From assembly GCF_000498535.1 (NCBI RefSeq), contig NZ_AVGG01000018.1:211430-275429 (forward strand): DNA of 64,000 nucleotides, given 5' to 3'. Positions within the stretch are counted from its first letter, which is position 1. Every line of letters begins with the position of its first letter. Under the pieces are notes generated by a model. The model was given only the letters and a program-made list of their open reading frames with translations, was not told where the DNA came from and did no database searches. Position numbers and translations under genes: made by a program. Of the stretch, positions 15,947 to 24,737 are shown in pieces. Source of the stretch: Flavobacterium limnosediminis JC2902. GTDB taxonomy: Bacteria; Bacteroidota; Bacteroidia; Flavobacteriales; Flavobacteriaceae.

Positions 15947-17233
15947 TTAACCAACAGCCTCTTTATAAATACGTAAGCATTTTTCCCTTGCTTCCTTATG
16001 ATCTACAATGGGTTTCGGATACTTTGACGTTTCAAGTTCCGGAATCCATTTTTTAATGTATTTCAAATCCTTGTCGAATTTTTTAATCTGTTCCGTTGGG
16101 TTGAAAATCCGGAAATAAGGAGCCGCATCAACGCCGCTTCCGGCTGCCCATTGCCAGTTGCCCACGTTACTCGACTGTTCGTAATCCAGTAGTTTTTGCG
16201 CAAAGTAGGTTTCACCCCAGCGCCAGTCTATCAGCAAATGTTTGCAGAGGAAACTCGCTACGATCATGCGCACCCGATTGTGCATGTGTCCCGTAGCATT
16301 GAGCTCGCGCATACCCGCATCCACAAAAGGATAACCGGTTTTTCCTTCGCACCATTTCTGAAACAATGTTTCATCATTGCTCCATTGAATAGCATAGTAT
16401 TTTTCACGGAAACTTCGGTTAACTGTATGAGGGAAATGCCATAAAATCTGCATGAAAAACTCGCGCCAGATTAGTTCGTTTAGGAAGGTCTCGTTTCGGG
16501 ATTCTTTAGCTAAGCTGATCAACTTCCGAATAGAGATTGTTCCGAATCTTAAATAAACACCCAACAGGGATGTTCCTGAAATAGCCGGAAAGTTTCGTGT
16601 TTCTTCATAATTGGCAATCAGTTGTTTGGATATATCAAAAGGTTTTGGTTCAATTGGTGATTTCTCAAAACCAATGTCTTTCAAACTCAGAAAAGGGTAG
16701 GAGTGAGCCGTTATTTTTTCCAAAAGCGTTTCCGACGGATAATGTACCAACTTCATTTTTCTGAAATTTTCTTTCCATTTCTTCGAATACGGAGTGTACA
16801 CGACATACGGGCTTCCATTGTCTTTAACCACTTCGCTTTTTTCAAATAGCACCTGATCCTTGCAGGTTTTGAATTCGACAGCATGTTCTTTGAAAAGTTC
16901 ATTCATTGCTTTATCCCTTTTTCGGGCATACGGTTCGTAATCGTGATTGGTAAAGACGGTTGTGATTTTGTTTTCGGAAATCAGTTTCTTAAAAACGTCT
17001 TCCGGCGTTCCGTGAAAGATGGCCAGTGATTTTCCGATAACTTTAAGTTGCTTCTGAATTTTCTCCAATTGCTTGTGAATGAAAGTTATACGAGCATCGT
17101 CTTTCGGTAATTGTGAAAGTATGTTTTCATCAAAAATAAAAATGGGAAGCACTTTTTCGTTGCTGTTTAGAGCATGAAAAAGTGCTGTATTGTCGTCTAA
17201 TCGTAAATCGCGTCGGAACCAGAAAATTGTCAT
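15947..17233 (-). CDS. Deoxyribodipyrimidine photolyase / cryptochrome family
   Basis: A 428-residue flavoprotein that uses blue light to split pyrimidine dimers. The N-terminal antenna domain starts TIFWFRRDLRLDDNTALFHAL. The FAD-binding helical domain shows SSNVGNWQWAAGSGVDA, with the Trp that belongs to the electron-transfer chain, and FRIFNPTEQIKKFD. Length and motifs match class I CPD photolyases; (6-4) or cryptochrome function cannot be fully excluded. It is preceded by a START-like gene three bases upstream, so both are probably co-transcribed for light-stress repair. Confidence 0.93.
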   Translation of the reverse strand: MTIFWFRRDLRLDDNTALFHALNSNEKVLPIFIFDENILSQLPKDDARITFIHKQLEKIQKQLKVIGKSLAIFHGTPEDVFKKLISENKITTVFTNHDYEPYARKRDKAMNELFKEHAVEFKTCKDQVLFEKSEVVKDNGSPYVVYTPYSKKWKENFRKMKLVHYPSETLLEKITAHSYPFLSLKDIGFEKSPIEPKPFDISKQLIANYEETRNFPAISGTSLLGVYLRFGTISIRKLISLAKESRNETFLNELIWREFFMQILWHFPHTVNRSFREKYYAIQWSNDETLFQKWCEGKTGYPFVDAGMRELNATGHMHNRVRMIVASFLCKHLLIDWRWGETYFAQKLLDYEQSSNVGNWQWAAGSGVDAAPYFRIFNPTEQIKKFDKDLKYIKKWIPELETSKYPKPIVDHKEAREKCLRIYKEAVG

Positions 17234-17236
17234 AGC

Positions 17237-17698
17237 TTATGGTTTAAATTCCCCAAAAAGTTCGTTCAGTTTTTGCTTTCTGAAACTGAAAATTTCATTT
17301 AGTTTTGGTATAACCAATATCGGATGAACCAATCTCCCGATAAATCCGAATGGTAATTTGTAATGTACAAGATCTTCGATTTCTACACCGCCATCAATTT
17401 CTTTGAAAAAATGTTTGTGATGCCAGAATTTATAAGGACCGAACCGCTGTTCATCTACAAAAAAAACTTTGTCCTGAATATGTGAAATCTCGGTTACCCA
17501 TTCCATTGAAATCCCGCTGAAAGGTGAAATTTTATAACGAATGATCTGTCCTGCAAACATTTTTCGTTCATCACCCGAAAGCGTCTGAAAGTTCATGGAA
17601 TCGGGGGTGATACTATTCAGGTTCTTAGGATCTGAAAAGAACTCCCAGGCCTTGTCAATTCCTATGGGCAGTTTCTGTCTGCTGCTTATGGTGTACAT
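17237..17698 (-). CDS. SRPBCC (START-like) family protein
   Basis: A 153-residue protein of the SRPBCC ligand-binding fold (begins YTISSRQKLPIGIDKAWEFF, with FFSDPKNLNSITP and GGVEIEDLVHYKLPFG). These small proteins bind hydrophobic ligands; in Flavobacteria similar genes are regularly located next to photolyase and are sometimes called cell-division-inhibitor-like. It ends three bases before the photolyase gene. No membrane or signal segment. The family is clear and the ligand unknown. Confidence 0.88.
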   Translation of the reverse strand: MYTISSRQKLPIGIDKAWEFFSDPKNLNSITPDSMNFQTLSGDERKMFAGQIIRYKISPFSGISMEWVTEISHIQDKVFFVDEQRFGPYKFWHHKHFFKEIDGGVEIEDLVHYKLPFGFIGRLVHPILVIPKLNEIFSFRKQKLNELFGEFKP

Positions 17699-17836
17699 CT
17701 TTTTTTTGTAAAATTACAATTTTGTTTAATCTTATTTTTAAAATAGTAAACAAAAATCTTAATTTAAGCTATTATTAACAGTTGAATTTATATTTTTCCT
17801 TATTTTAGTCGGACATAAATAAAAAACGAATCTCAT

Positions 17837-18682
17837 ATGAAAAAAATAATGCTGACTGCGATTTTTGCCTTTGCAACATTGGCGATGCAGGCACAGGTAA
17901 AAACACCTCAGGCGAGTCCGGGAACTAAAATTGAACAGGTTGTAGGTCTTACAAAAGTTGAAATCGATTATTCCCGTCCAAGTATCAAAGGCAGAACCGT
18001 TTTTGGTGAATTGGTTCCTTATGGTAAATTGTGGAGAACCGGTGCGAATGCCAATACCATAATTTCTTTCAGTGAAGATGTGGTTATCGCTGGCAAAAAA
18101 ATAGAGAAGGGTAAATATGCCTTGTATACTTTACCAAAAGCCGACAGTTGGGATATTATATTTTATAATGACACGGATAACTGGGGACTTCCGGAAAGTT
18201 GGGATGACACAAAAGTGGTTTTGCGAACTTCAGTAAAACCGGAAACGTTAAACCGAAAAGTAGAAACGTTTACAATAGGTGTTAATAATGTGGATAACGA
18301 TTACGCATTCCTTGAAATGTCATGGGAAAAAACGATTGTAGCTCTTAAATTTGAGGTTCCAACCCAAAAAGTCGCTATGGAAAGTATCGAGAAAACACTG
18401 GCCGGACCAAAAGCAACGGATTATTTTTCATCAGCACAGTATTTATATCAGTCTAACGGCGATTTAAATAAAGCCTTAACATGGGTTAACAAAGCCATTG
18501 AAATGGATAAAGAAGCTCCGTTCTGGTATTTGCGTCTGAAATCATTAATCCAGGCTAAAAAAGGAGATAAGGCCGGAGCAATTGAAACTGCGAAGCTATC
18601 CTTGGCAGGAGCAGAAAAGGCAAAAAACGCTGATTATGTTAAGATGAATAAAGATTCGATTACTGAGTGGTCTAAGAAGTAG
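17837..18682 (+). CDS. DUF2911 domain exported protein with C-terminal helical repeats
   Basis: A 281-residue exported protein with a signal peptide ending near TLAMQAQ. The DUF2911 domain (about 25-175) contains SPGTKIEQVVGLTKVEIDYS, RPSIKGRTVFGELVPYGKLW and WDIIFYNDTDNWG. The last 90 residues (FSSAQYLYQSNGDLNKALTW and following) look TPR-like. DUF2911 is common in Bacteroidetes envelopes without known function. A hairpin terminator follows 24 bases after the stop codon, so it is probably transcribed alone. Confidence 0.9.
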   Translation: MKKIMLTAIFAFATLAMQAQVKTPQASPGTKIEQVVGLTKVEIDYSRPSIKGRTVFGELVPYGKLWRTGANANTIISFSEDVVIAGKKIEKGKYALYTLPKADSWDIIFYNDTDNWGLPESWDDTKVVLRTSVKPETLNRKVETFTIGVNNVDNDYAFLEMSWEKTIVALKFEVPTQKVAMESIEKTLAGPKATDYFSSAQYLYQSNGDLNKALTWVNKAIEMDKEAPFWYLRLKSLIQAKKGDKAGAIETAKLSLAGAEKAKNADYVKMNKDSITEWSKK

Positions 18683-18706
18683 TTCACTTTATATTTGAAA
18701 AACAAG

Positions 18707-18732
18707 AGGCTGTCATTTTTGGCAGCCTTTTT
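18707..18732 (+). terminator. Terminator of the DUF2911 gene
   Basis: Eight-base stem AGGCTGTC / GGCAGCCT (one G-U pair; 18707-18714 and 18721-18728) with a 6-base loop, followed by Ts. Confidence 0.85.
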
Positions 18733-18805
18733 TATTGGTCTCTTCCAGTTTGATAAAATTATGATTTAGCATGTTTTACTATAAATTTTCAAAAATATTG
18801 TTTAA

Positions 18806-18842
18806 CACAGAGTTCACGAATTAATCTGTGGAAATCCGTGTT
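18806..18842. repeat. CACGAATT dispersed repeat, copy 1
   Basis: The stretch TTCACGAATTAATCTGTGG and the following AAATCCGTG match, with few changes, the copy at about 61180-61220. Such words form short inverted repeats (CACGAATT / AATTCGTG). Confidence 0.6.
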
Positions 18843-18909
18843 TATAGTTTATGATACTGCGAACTATCAGTGTGATAAACTGAAACCATGTATTCCAAGT
18901 CAGTAGTAG

Positions 18910-19070
18910 TTATTCTTTAGTTTTAATTACCATCTGAAGCAGTATCCCCAAAATAATGGTTAGGATCGCCCCGATAAAATCAGCTAAAGGAAACTCACCA
19001 CATCCAAATAATAGATGTAAAATATGGTTAGCTGTGTAATTACGGCACTCCAGAAAACGGCACTGGCTTT
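18910..19070 (-). pseudogene. Duplicate 3' fragment of the sodium/solute symporter gene
   Basis: These 161 bases align with 36618-36779, the last 54 codons of the symporter gene including its stop, with five substitutions and one deleted base. The deletion shifts the frame. The match stops abruptly at 19070 and does not continue into the symporter body. It is a non-functional copy left by a duplication or recombination event over 17 kb. Confidence 0.9.
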
Positions 19071-19100
19071 TCTATGTCCTAGATAAAATATCATAACTTT

Positions 19101-19220
19101 AACCATAGGACGCCTACAAATGTTTCATGGGATGCAACAATAAAGCATTATGCTCAATTAGGTTTATTGGATACCTTACCCGACGAAATGTTGGCAAAAA
19201 TTCCAAATTTAAAGTTTTAA
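19101..19220 (+). pseudogene. Orphan C-terminal reading-frame remnant
   Basis: Thirty-nine codons ending at TAA 19218-19220 read smoothly as protein (WDATIKHYAQLGLLDTLPDE, then MLAKIPNLKF), with no start codon in a suitable place and no continuation upstream into the symporter fragment. It resembles the C terminus of a globular enzyme, but I cannot name the family. Likely a gene tail left after a deletion or insertion that joined it to the 161-bp fragment. Confidence 0.4.
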
Positions 19221-19403
19221 GTAAGTTTTCTAAAAAAAATGAATATGAAAATGAAAAGCTGATAAAATGTAACCGAATTTCTTGTCCTAGGTTAAGAATT
19301 TTTTTTTGAAGTCACTCTAAATTCGTTTTCTAAAAAAAAACTAATATTTAATGACTTCACTTAGCGTGGATTCGAAGTATTTGTAAGAAATTAATCTATT
19401 AAA

Positions 19404-20126
19404 ATGTCAACCAAATCATTCGCCTTCAGGTTTAAATCCTACCGCATATTAATTTTGTTATGTCTGTTATGTCTGTTATGTTTTAATAAAGCAAATGCAT
19501 TCGATATTAAATACTGTGATTCCTTAATTAAGTCCGGAGTCGATGCAATGGCAAAAGGTAAAAAAATCTATTTTCTGGCATTCCATGTGGATTACTGGAA
19601 TCGGCTTGGATGGGAAGATCGCTTTAGCTCCCCTGAATTTTCAGAACGCCAACAGCAATACGCTGTCAGGATGAGTAAAAGGTTGATCTATACACCTCAA
19701 TTCATAGTAAACGGCACTGAGGAATTCGCGGGAGATGATTCCAGAACACTTTATAGCATGATCTCGGATGCATTGCAAAAAGCACCGGTATCTGCATTAG
19801 CACTCACAGTCCATGTAGAGGGAGGTTCAATAGGTGTAAGATACAAAACCGGCAAAACCCTTAAAAACACTTCCTTGCTGGTGGCGCTGATCCAAAAGGA
19901 AGATAGCACAAGGATAAAACGCGGGGAAAATTGGGGCCGCTTCTTGCATCACGTCCAGATTGTTAGGCAGGCTAAAGCAGTAAAGTTATATAATAATCAG
20001 GGAACCACTAAGATATATAAACCTGATGGCTTTAACACCAAAAATTGGGAAGTGATAGGGCTTATACAAAATGACAGCACAGGGGTTATTAATGCCGCTT
20101 CAAAAGCAGATTTTAAGCAGTTGTAA
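19404..20126 (+). CDS. Exported DUF1223-like protein lacking the usual Cys motif
   Basis: A 240-residue protein with a signal peptide (ILILLCLLCLLCFNKANA). The middle matches DUF1223, a thioredoxin-fold family: IYFLAFHVDYWNRLGW, SSPEFSERQQQYA and YTPQFIVNGTEEFAG. Family members normally carry an ELFTSxGCSSCP motif before this block; here the region (FDIKYCDSLIKSGVDAMAKG) has only one Cys and no CxxC. The protein may have lost redox activity or may have suffered an internal rearrangement near its N terminus. It sits in a scarred region, between an orphan gene tail and a stop-containing small frame. Confidence 0.75.
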   Translation: MSTKSFAFRFKSYRILILLCLLCLLCFNKANAFDIKYCDSLIKSGVDAMAKGKKIYFLAFHVDYWNRLGWEDRFSSPEFSERQQQYAVRMSKRLIYTPQFIVNGTEEFAGDDSRTLYSMISDALQKAPVSALALTVHVEGGSIGVRYKTGKTLKNTSLLVALIQKEDSTRIKRGENWGRFLHHVQIVRQAKAVKLYNNQGTTKIYKPDGFNTKNWEVIGLIQNDSTGVINAASKADFKQL

Positions 20127-20143
20127 GTTCAAAACGAAACATC

Positions 20144-20287
20144 ATGAAAAAGATATTTATTTATGTGATAGCGTTACTTGTTGTTATTGCATGTTGTCTG
20201 GAGTCTTGGAGTTTATGATACCCTTTCTTGACCGGAGAGCAGTTGAATGTGAAAGTAAATAAAATTAAAAACGAAACACTAAACTGA
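20144..20287 (+). pseudogene. Small exported-protein frame with an internal TGA
   Basis: ATG 20144 starts a hydrophobic signal-like segment (MKKIFIYVIALLVVIACC). A TGA at 20216-20218 stops it after 24 residues, but the same frame stays open for 22 more codons (YPFLTGEQLNVKVNKIKNET) to TGA 20285. The downstream half looks protein-like. It is best read as a 47-residue small envelope protein gene with a nonsense change; a real 24-residue peptide is the alternative. It lies 17 bases after the DUF1223-like gene. Confidence 0.45.
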
Positions 20288-20432
20288 TTGTGCAGGCAAA
20301 AAGCGGATAAAAAGTTAAGCTATATTTTTCTTTCTCGTTTCACTGGTTAAAATTAAGATTTTACTTCTACTGTAAGCTAAATTAGTATATTCAGCCAAAT
20401 TTCAGAGTAACGACTTTCCTTTCATTTTAAGA

Positions 20433-23400
20433 TCACATCTTATGTCTGGGCAGTCCTATTTCGTTTTCTTGCGGGTACGGTGCTCTGTGGGTCATGCTGA
20501 TATCCTCTTTTATTTGTTGATGCGCTTTGTATTGCTGTTCGCTTGCATTGGAATAGCGAGGGTCCGGAATAAAAGGCATTTTGGCCATTTTTGTGACGGT
20601 AATGGTTGGGAAATGAAAATCAACCTCAACCTTTCCCAAAAGAAGATAACAACCGCCTCCTTGAAAGGGATAGCTTTTCAGACTGTCCGCAAAATGGGCG
20701 GTATCAAAAAATTCACCTTCAGTATCTATCCAGGTTCCAAAAAACATTTCTCCTCTTTTGGTTGGAACATGTTTTCGGGAAATTAAATAGGCTAACATTC
20801 TTACTGTTTTCTTATGGTACAGTAACAGGTCCTTTGCCATTACGTCTCCACGGTATTTGGTTTGTAATAAATCGAAAGGCGAACAGGAAACAGGAAAACT
20901 CAGTAATTCAATTTCATCAAATGCGTCTTCAAATGGGGAACGCTCTAACTGTGGTAATTTGTATTCTTTTACCGGTTCCTGCAATAACATCAGGTTTCTG
21001 TTTTCGGGCTTGAAATTCACCAAAAGTAAACGTGCCCGTACTAAAAGTTCGTTCTTTGATTTGCCTGTAAAGCGAAAGGCACCAATGAATATCAGGATTT
21101 GGATTCCTTCTATTCCTATAGCGATTCGGTTTATAAAATCTTCAAGTGATTTGTATTCGCCATTGTTTTCTCTTTCGGATAAAATTTGATGTGCCAATTT
21201 ATATTCCAATCCTTCCAGATGCATAAAACCAAGATATACATCGATGCCATACAATGTGGTTTCATAGTCGCTTTTATTCACACACGGAGTATGGATATGA
21301 GCACCCGACATTCGGGCTTCGTGTATGTACACTTCTGTTCGGTAAAAACCGCCCTGATTGTTGATGACCGCCACCATGAATTCTATCGGGTAATAGACTT
21401 TGAGATACAAACTCTGGTAACTCTCCACCGCATAGGAAGCGGAGTGTGCTTTACAGAACGAATAGCCCGCAAAAGATTCTATTTGTCTGTAGATTTCCTG
21501 GCTGAGTTGTGTTGGATGTCCTTTCCTTTCACAAGAAGCAAAGAAATCATCTTTTACTTTCTGTAAAGCTGCTTTGGAGCGTCCCTTACCGCTCATTGCT
21601 CTCCGGAGAATATCACCATCAGCCGCCGGAAGCCCCCCATAGTGTAAAGCGATTTTAATTACATCTTCCTGATAGACCATAATGCCATAGGTTTCGCCTA
21701 ACTGTTCTTGGAATACTTCGTGAAAGTACTCGAATTTGTCGGGGTAGTTATGCCTGAAAATATACTCTTTCATCATTCCCGATTGCGCCACACCCGGCCG
21801 GATAATCGATGATGCTGCTACCAATGTTTTGTAATTATCGCATTTAAGTCGGCGCAGTAAACCACGCATGGCCGGGCTTTCAATATAAAAGCAACCTATT
21901 GTTTTTCCTCTGCCCAAAAACTCGTTGGCTTTTGCCTCATTCTTTGAAAGCGAAGTAGTGCGAATATCAACATCGATATGCTGATTTTTCAGAACCAACT
22001 TTTTACAATCATCTATATGGCCAATCCCGCGCTGGCTTAATATATCAAACTTGTCGAAGCCAATATCTTCTGCAACATGCATATCGAATAAAACAATGGG
22101 AAATCCTTTAGGAGGCATTTCTAAAACGGAGTAATTGGTAATAGGCTCTTCAGAAATAAGTATTCCACAGGAATGCATACTGCGTTGGTTGGGATATTTC
22201 TCTAATAGTAGTCCGTATTCCTGTACCAACTTAACCACATTATTTTTATCGTGATTGGCCATCGGTTTCAATGCTAAAGCATCAAGTTCTTCTTTCGGTA
22301 AACCGAAAACTTTACCTACTTCCCTGAATATCGACCGGTATTTGAATTCTACATTTGTTCCGCAAAAGGCAACGTGCTCTTTGCCGTAGCGATTAAAAAT
22401 ATACTCAAGTATAATGTCCCGTTCTTTCCACGACCAATCGATATCAAAATCGGGCGGACTTTTTCGGTTCTCATTAAGGAAACGTTCAAAATATAAATCC
22501 AATTCGATAGGACAAATGTCGGTAATACCCAAGCAATAGGCGATGATACTGTTGGCGCCGCTGCCTCTGCCTATATGCATAAACCCTCTGCTGTTACTGT
22601 ATCGGATTATATCCCAGGTAATGAGAAAATAACCGCTGAAATCGAGCTGCTGTATTACCCTAAGTTCTTTGTCGGCTCTGGCTTTCGCTATTGGATTGTT
22701 TTTGCCGTAACGCCACTCTAAACCCTGATAGGCTAAAGTGGTAAGCAAAGCGATATCATCTTTACTGCCGCCGGTATAATGCTTCTTGTTTTTGGGTGTA
22801 GCAAAGTCAAATTTAAAATTGCATTCGTCAATAATAAGCTCTGTGTTTTGTATGATTTGAGGATACTCTTTATACCGATTGCGTAGTTCTTCTGCTGATA
22901 GCATTTCTTCCGTTTCAGCGCAATAATCTTCAGGTGTCAGTTTGGATAAAATGGTATTTAAATCGATAGCTCGAAGGATCTTATGTAAATTGAATTCTTT
23001 CTTAGTGGTGAAAGTAACCGGTTGCCAAACCACCATTTTTTCGATTTTACTTCTCCATTCAGGATTGTAAAGTTTGAGTAATTGTTCCGGGCGGATTCCT
23101 ACGTATTCGTTTTCCTTTAATTGCTCAGGTTGTTTTCCAAATGGATAGATGATTACTGTATTTTCAAATTCCGGGGCAAATTCCGGTAGGGGAGTGCTGT
23201 CAAAATTATGTTGGGTAAGAAAACGGTTCATCTCGGCTACTCCGGCACTGTTCTTTGCCAAGCCGATGTAATGGAGTTTGTTATCCCAACGAAATTCGAT
23301 ACCAACAAGCGGTTTTATATTTACTGCTTCGCACTCTTTTACAAAGTCATAAATTCCGGTAACGGTATTGATATCGGTTAGCGCCATAGCATTCGCTTTA

Positions 23401-23483
23401 GCCTCAACGGCTTGTGCCACTAAATCGCTTATGGAAATAGTCCCGTAACGTAAACTATGGTAAGAATGGCAATTGAGAAACAT
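20433..23483 (-). CDS. DnaE-type DNA polymerase III alpha subunit, short (DnaE2/ImuC-like)
   Basis: A 1016-residue replicative-type polymerase that probably acts in translesion synthesis. It begins with a PHP domain (FLNCHSYHSLRYG, ALTDINTVTGIY), followed by the polymerase core with the catalytic Asp motif PPDFDIDWSW, GRGSGANSIIAYCLGI, and the fingers segment SFAGYSFCKAHSASYA. It ends with an OB-like region and lacks the long C-terminal tail of the main replicative DnaE. It begins one base after the Y-family polymerase gene. The gene pair and the divergent S24 regulator match the LexA-ImuB-DnaE2 style of mutagenic cassettes. Confidence 0.92.
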   Translation of the reverse strand: MFLNCHSYHSLRYGTISISDLVAQAVEAKANAMALTDINTVTGIYDFVKECEAVNIKPLVGIEFRWDNKLHYIGLAKNSAGVAEMNRFLTQHNFDSTPLPEFAPEFENTVIIYPFGKQPEQLKENEYVGIRPEQLLKLYNPEWRSKIEKMVVWQPVTFTTKKEFNLHKILRAIDLNTILSKLTPEDYCAETEEMLSAEELRNRYKEYPQIIQNTELIIDECNFKFDFATPKNKKHYTGGSKDDIALLTTLAYQGLEWRYGKNNPIAKARADKELRVIQQLDFSGYFLITWDIIRYSNSRGFMHIGRGSGANSIIAYCLGITDICPIELDLYFERFLNENRKSPPDFDIDWSWKERDIILEYIFNRYGKEHVAFCGTNVEFKYRSIFREVGKVFGLPKEELDALALKPMANHDKNNVVKLVQEYGLLLEKYPNQRSMHSCGILISEEPITNYSVLEMPPKGFPIVLFDMHVAEDIGFDKFDILSQRGIGHIDDCKKLVLKNQHIDVDIRTTSLSKNEAKANEFLGRGKTIGCFYIESPAMRGLLRRLKCDNYKTLVAASSIIRPGVAQSGMMKEYIFRHNYPDKFEYFHEVFQEQLGETYGIMVYQEDVIKIALHYGGLPAADGDILRRAMSGKGRSKAALQKVKDDFFASCERKGHPTQLSQEIYRQIESFAGYSFCKAHSASYAVESYQSLYLKVYYPIEFMVAVINNQGGFYRTEVYIHEARMSGAHIHTPCVNKSDYETTLYGIDVYLGFMHLEGLEYKLAHQILSERENNGEYKSLEDFINRIAIGIEGIQILIFIGAFRFTGKSKNELLVRARLLLVNFKPENRNLMLLQEPVKEYKLPQLERSPFEDAFDEIELLSFPVSCSPFDLLQTKYRGDVMAKDLLLYHKKTVRMLAYLISRKHVPTKRGEMFFGTWIDTEGEFFDTAHFADSLKSYPFQGGGCYLLLGKVEVDFHFPTITVTKMAKMPFIPDPRYSNASEQQYKAHQQIKEDISMTHRAPYPQENEIGLPRHKM

Positions 23484-23484
23484 G

Positions 23485-24636
23485 TTAAAGCCTGTTTTGA
23501 AGAATTGTACCTACCCGTCCCACCGCATCAAAACCAAAGCGTTTCTTTATTTTATCCATAGCCTGATATAAGGCAATCATTTCAAGTGTATCTTCGAACA
23601 AATTGATTTGATAGGTGCCGCGTACCAATCCGTTAAAGTTGATGCCAATCATACGAAGGCGCATGCGACGGTCATAGAGTTTGTCAAATAATTCGACAAC
23701 TGTTTTTATCAAAACGTGGTCGGCTGAGGTATATGAAACGGTACATTGCTTAGTTTGGGTATCAAAATTGGCATACTTTATTTTAACTACCACCGTTGAG
23801 GTTAACCATTGCTCAGAACGCAATTGATAAGCTAATTTTTCCACCATCCCAATGAGTATGGCTTTCATGGCGTGAATGTCTATGGAATCCTGATTGAAAG
23901 TCTGTTCCGTAGAAACGGATTTTCGTTCTTTATAGGGTTCCACCGGATTGTTGTCTATGCCGTTGGCTTTCTTCCACAATTCAATGCCGTTCTTTCCAAT
24001 CATTTGCTGCAGGACTTCAGCCGGCATTTCTGAAAGGGTTTGAATGGTTCTGATCCCTATTCGTGAAAGTAACTGAAAGGTTACATCGCCTACCATAGGT
24101 ATTTTCTTTACGGACAGCGGATTAAGGAAGGGTCTTACTTTGTCTTCCGGGATTTCGAGATTTCCTTTCGGCTTACTTTCACCGGTACCGATTTTTGAAA
24201 CCGTTTTATTAACGGATAGTGCAAAACTGATTGGTAATCCGGTCTCTTTAGTCACCGTTTGTGCCAATTCGTTGGTCCATTTATAACAACCGTAAAATTT
24301 ATCCATGCCGGTAATATCGAGGTAATGTTCGTCTATACTTGCCTTTTCGACTATGGGTGCCTTTTCTTCAATAATTTGGGTTACCGTAAAGGATAATTTG
24401 GAGTATAAGTCCATATCACCTTTTATGATTTTTGCCTGTGGGCACAATCGCATAGCCATTCGAATCGGCATGGCCGAACGTACACCAAAAGTTCTCGCTT
24501 CATACGAACAGGATGCCACGACACCTCTGTCTCCTCCGCCTATAATTAAAGGGATTCCTTCTAATTTTGAATTACTTAACCTTTCGCAGGACACAAAAAA
24601 AGTGTCTAAATCCATGTGTACAATTGCCCTTGCCAT
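23485..24636 (-). CDS. Y-family DNA polymerase (DinB/Pol IV-like)
   Basis: A 383-residue translesion polymerase. The palm motifs are ARAIVHMDLDTFFVSCERL and EKASIDEHYLDITGM, which keep the catalytic acids (Asp in MDLD and Asp-Glu in SIDE). The fingers VASCSYEARTFGVRSAMP, the thumb helix-hairpin-helix (PLSVKKIPMVGDVT) and the little-finger domain are also complete, so it is probably an active polymerase rather than an ImuB pseudo-enzyme. I use ATG 24636; the frame extends to 24729 but upstream codons lie in the promoter region. Its stop is one base from the DnaE start. Confidence 0.93.
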   Translation of the reverse strand: MARAIVHMDLDTFFVSCERLSNSKLEGIPLIIGGGDRGVVASCSYEARTFGVRSAMPIRMAMRLCPQAKIIKGDMDLYSKLSFTVTQIIEEKAPIVEKASIDEHYLDITGMDKFYGCYKWTNELAQTVTKETGLPISFALSVNKTVSKIGTGESKPKGNLEIPEDKVRPFLNPLSVKKIPMVGDVTFQLLSRIGIRTIQTLSEMPAEVLQQMIGKNGIELWKKANGIDNNPVEPYKERKSVSTEQTFNQDSIDIHAMKAILIGMVEKLAYQLRSEQWLTSTVVVKIKYANFDTQTKQCTVSYTSADHVLIKTVVELFDKLYDRRMRLRMIGINFNGLVRGTYQINLFEDTLEMIALYQAMDKIKKRFGFDAVGRVGTILQNRL

Positions 24637-24671
24637 AACTCCTCGATATTTTGGATTGAAAATATATTTTA

Positions 24672-24729
24672 CAAAATTAAATCGATTTGATACATTTTGT
24701 ATTATTTTTGTTGATACAATATATATCAA
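24672..24729. promoter_or_regulatory. Divergent promoter/operator region of the mutagenesis cassette
   Basis: The 101-base gap between the divergent starts holds two inverted repeats, ATACATTTTGTAT (24690-24702) and TTGATACAATATATATCAA (24711-24729), both sharing a GATACA half-site. On the minus strand TAATTTTG (24679-24672) fits a -7 box for dinB; on the plus strand TATTTTTG (24703-24710) fits one for the regulator. A repressor bound at the repeats would cover the regulator's box and sit next to the polymerase box. Binding is inferred. Confidence 0.6.
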
Positions 24730-24737
24730 TTTTCATT

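Larger units (their letters stand above)
18733..19403. other. Non-coding scar region
   Basis: No intact gene is supported. It holds a CACGAATT-type dispersed repeat (about 18806-18842), the 161-bp symporter fragment (18910-19070), an orphan open tail (19101-19220) and AT-rich sequence with two GTTTTCTAAAAAAAA words (about 19225 and 19327). Short ORFs here look like chance. Confidence 0.7.

Noticed and set aside
19127..19309. 60-codon plus-strand frame in the scar region
   Set aside because: It crosses the orphan gene tail in a different frame and has no protein-like features.
19368..19380. tRNA T-arm-like word (GGATTCGAAG)
   Set aside because: No acceptor stem or anticodon arm could be drawn around it.
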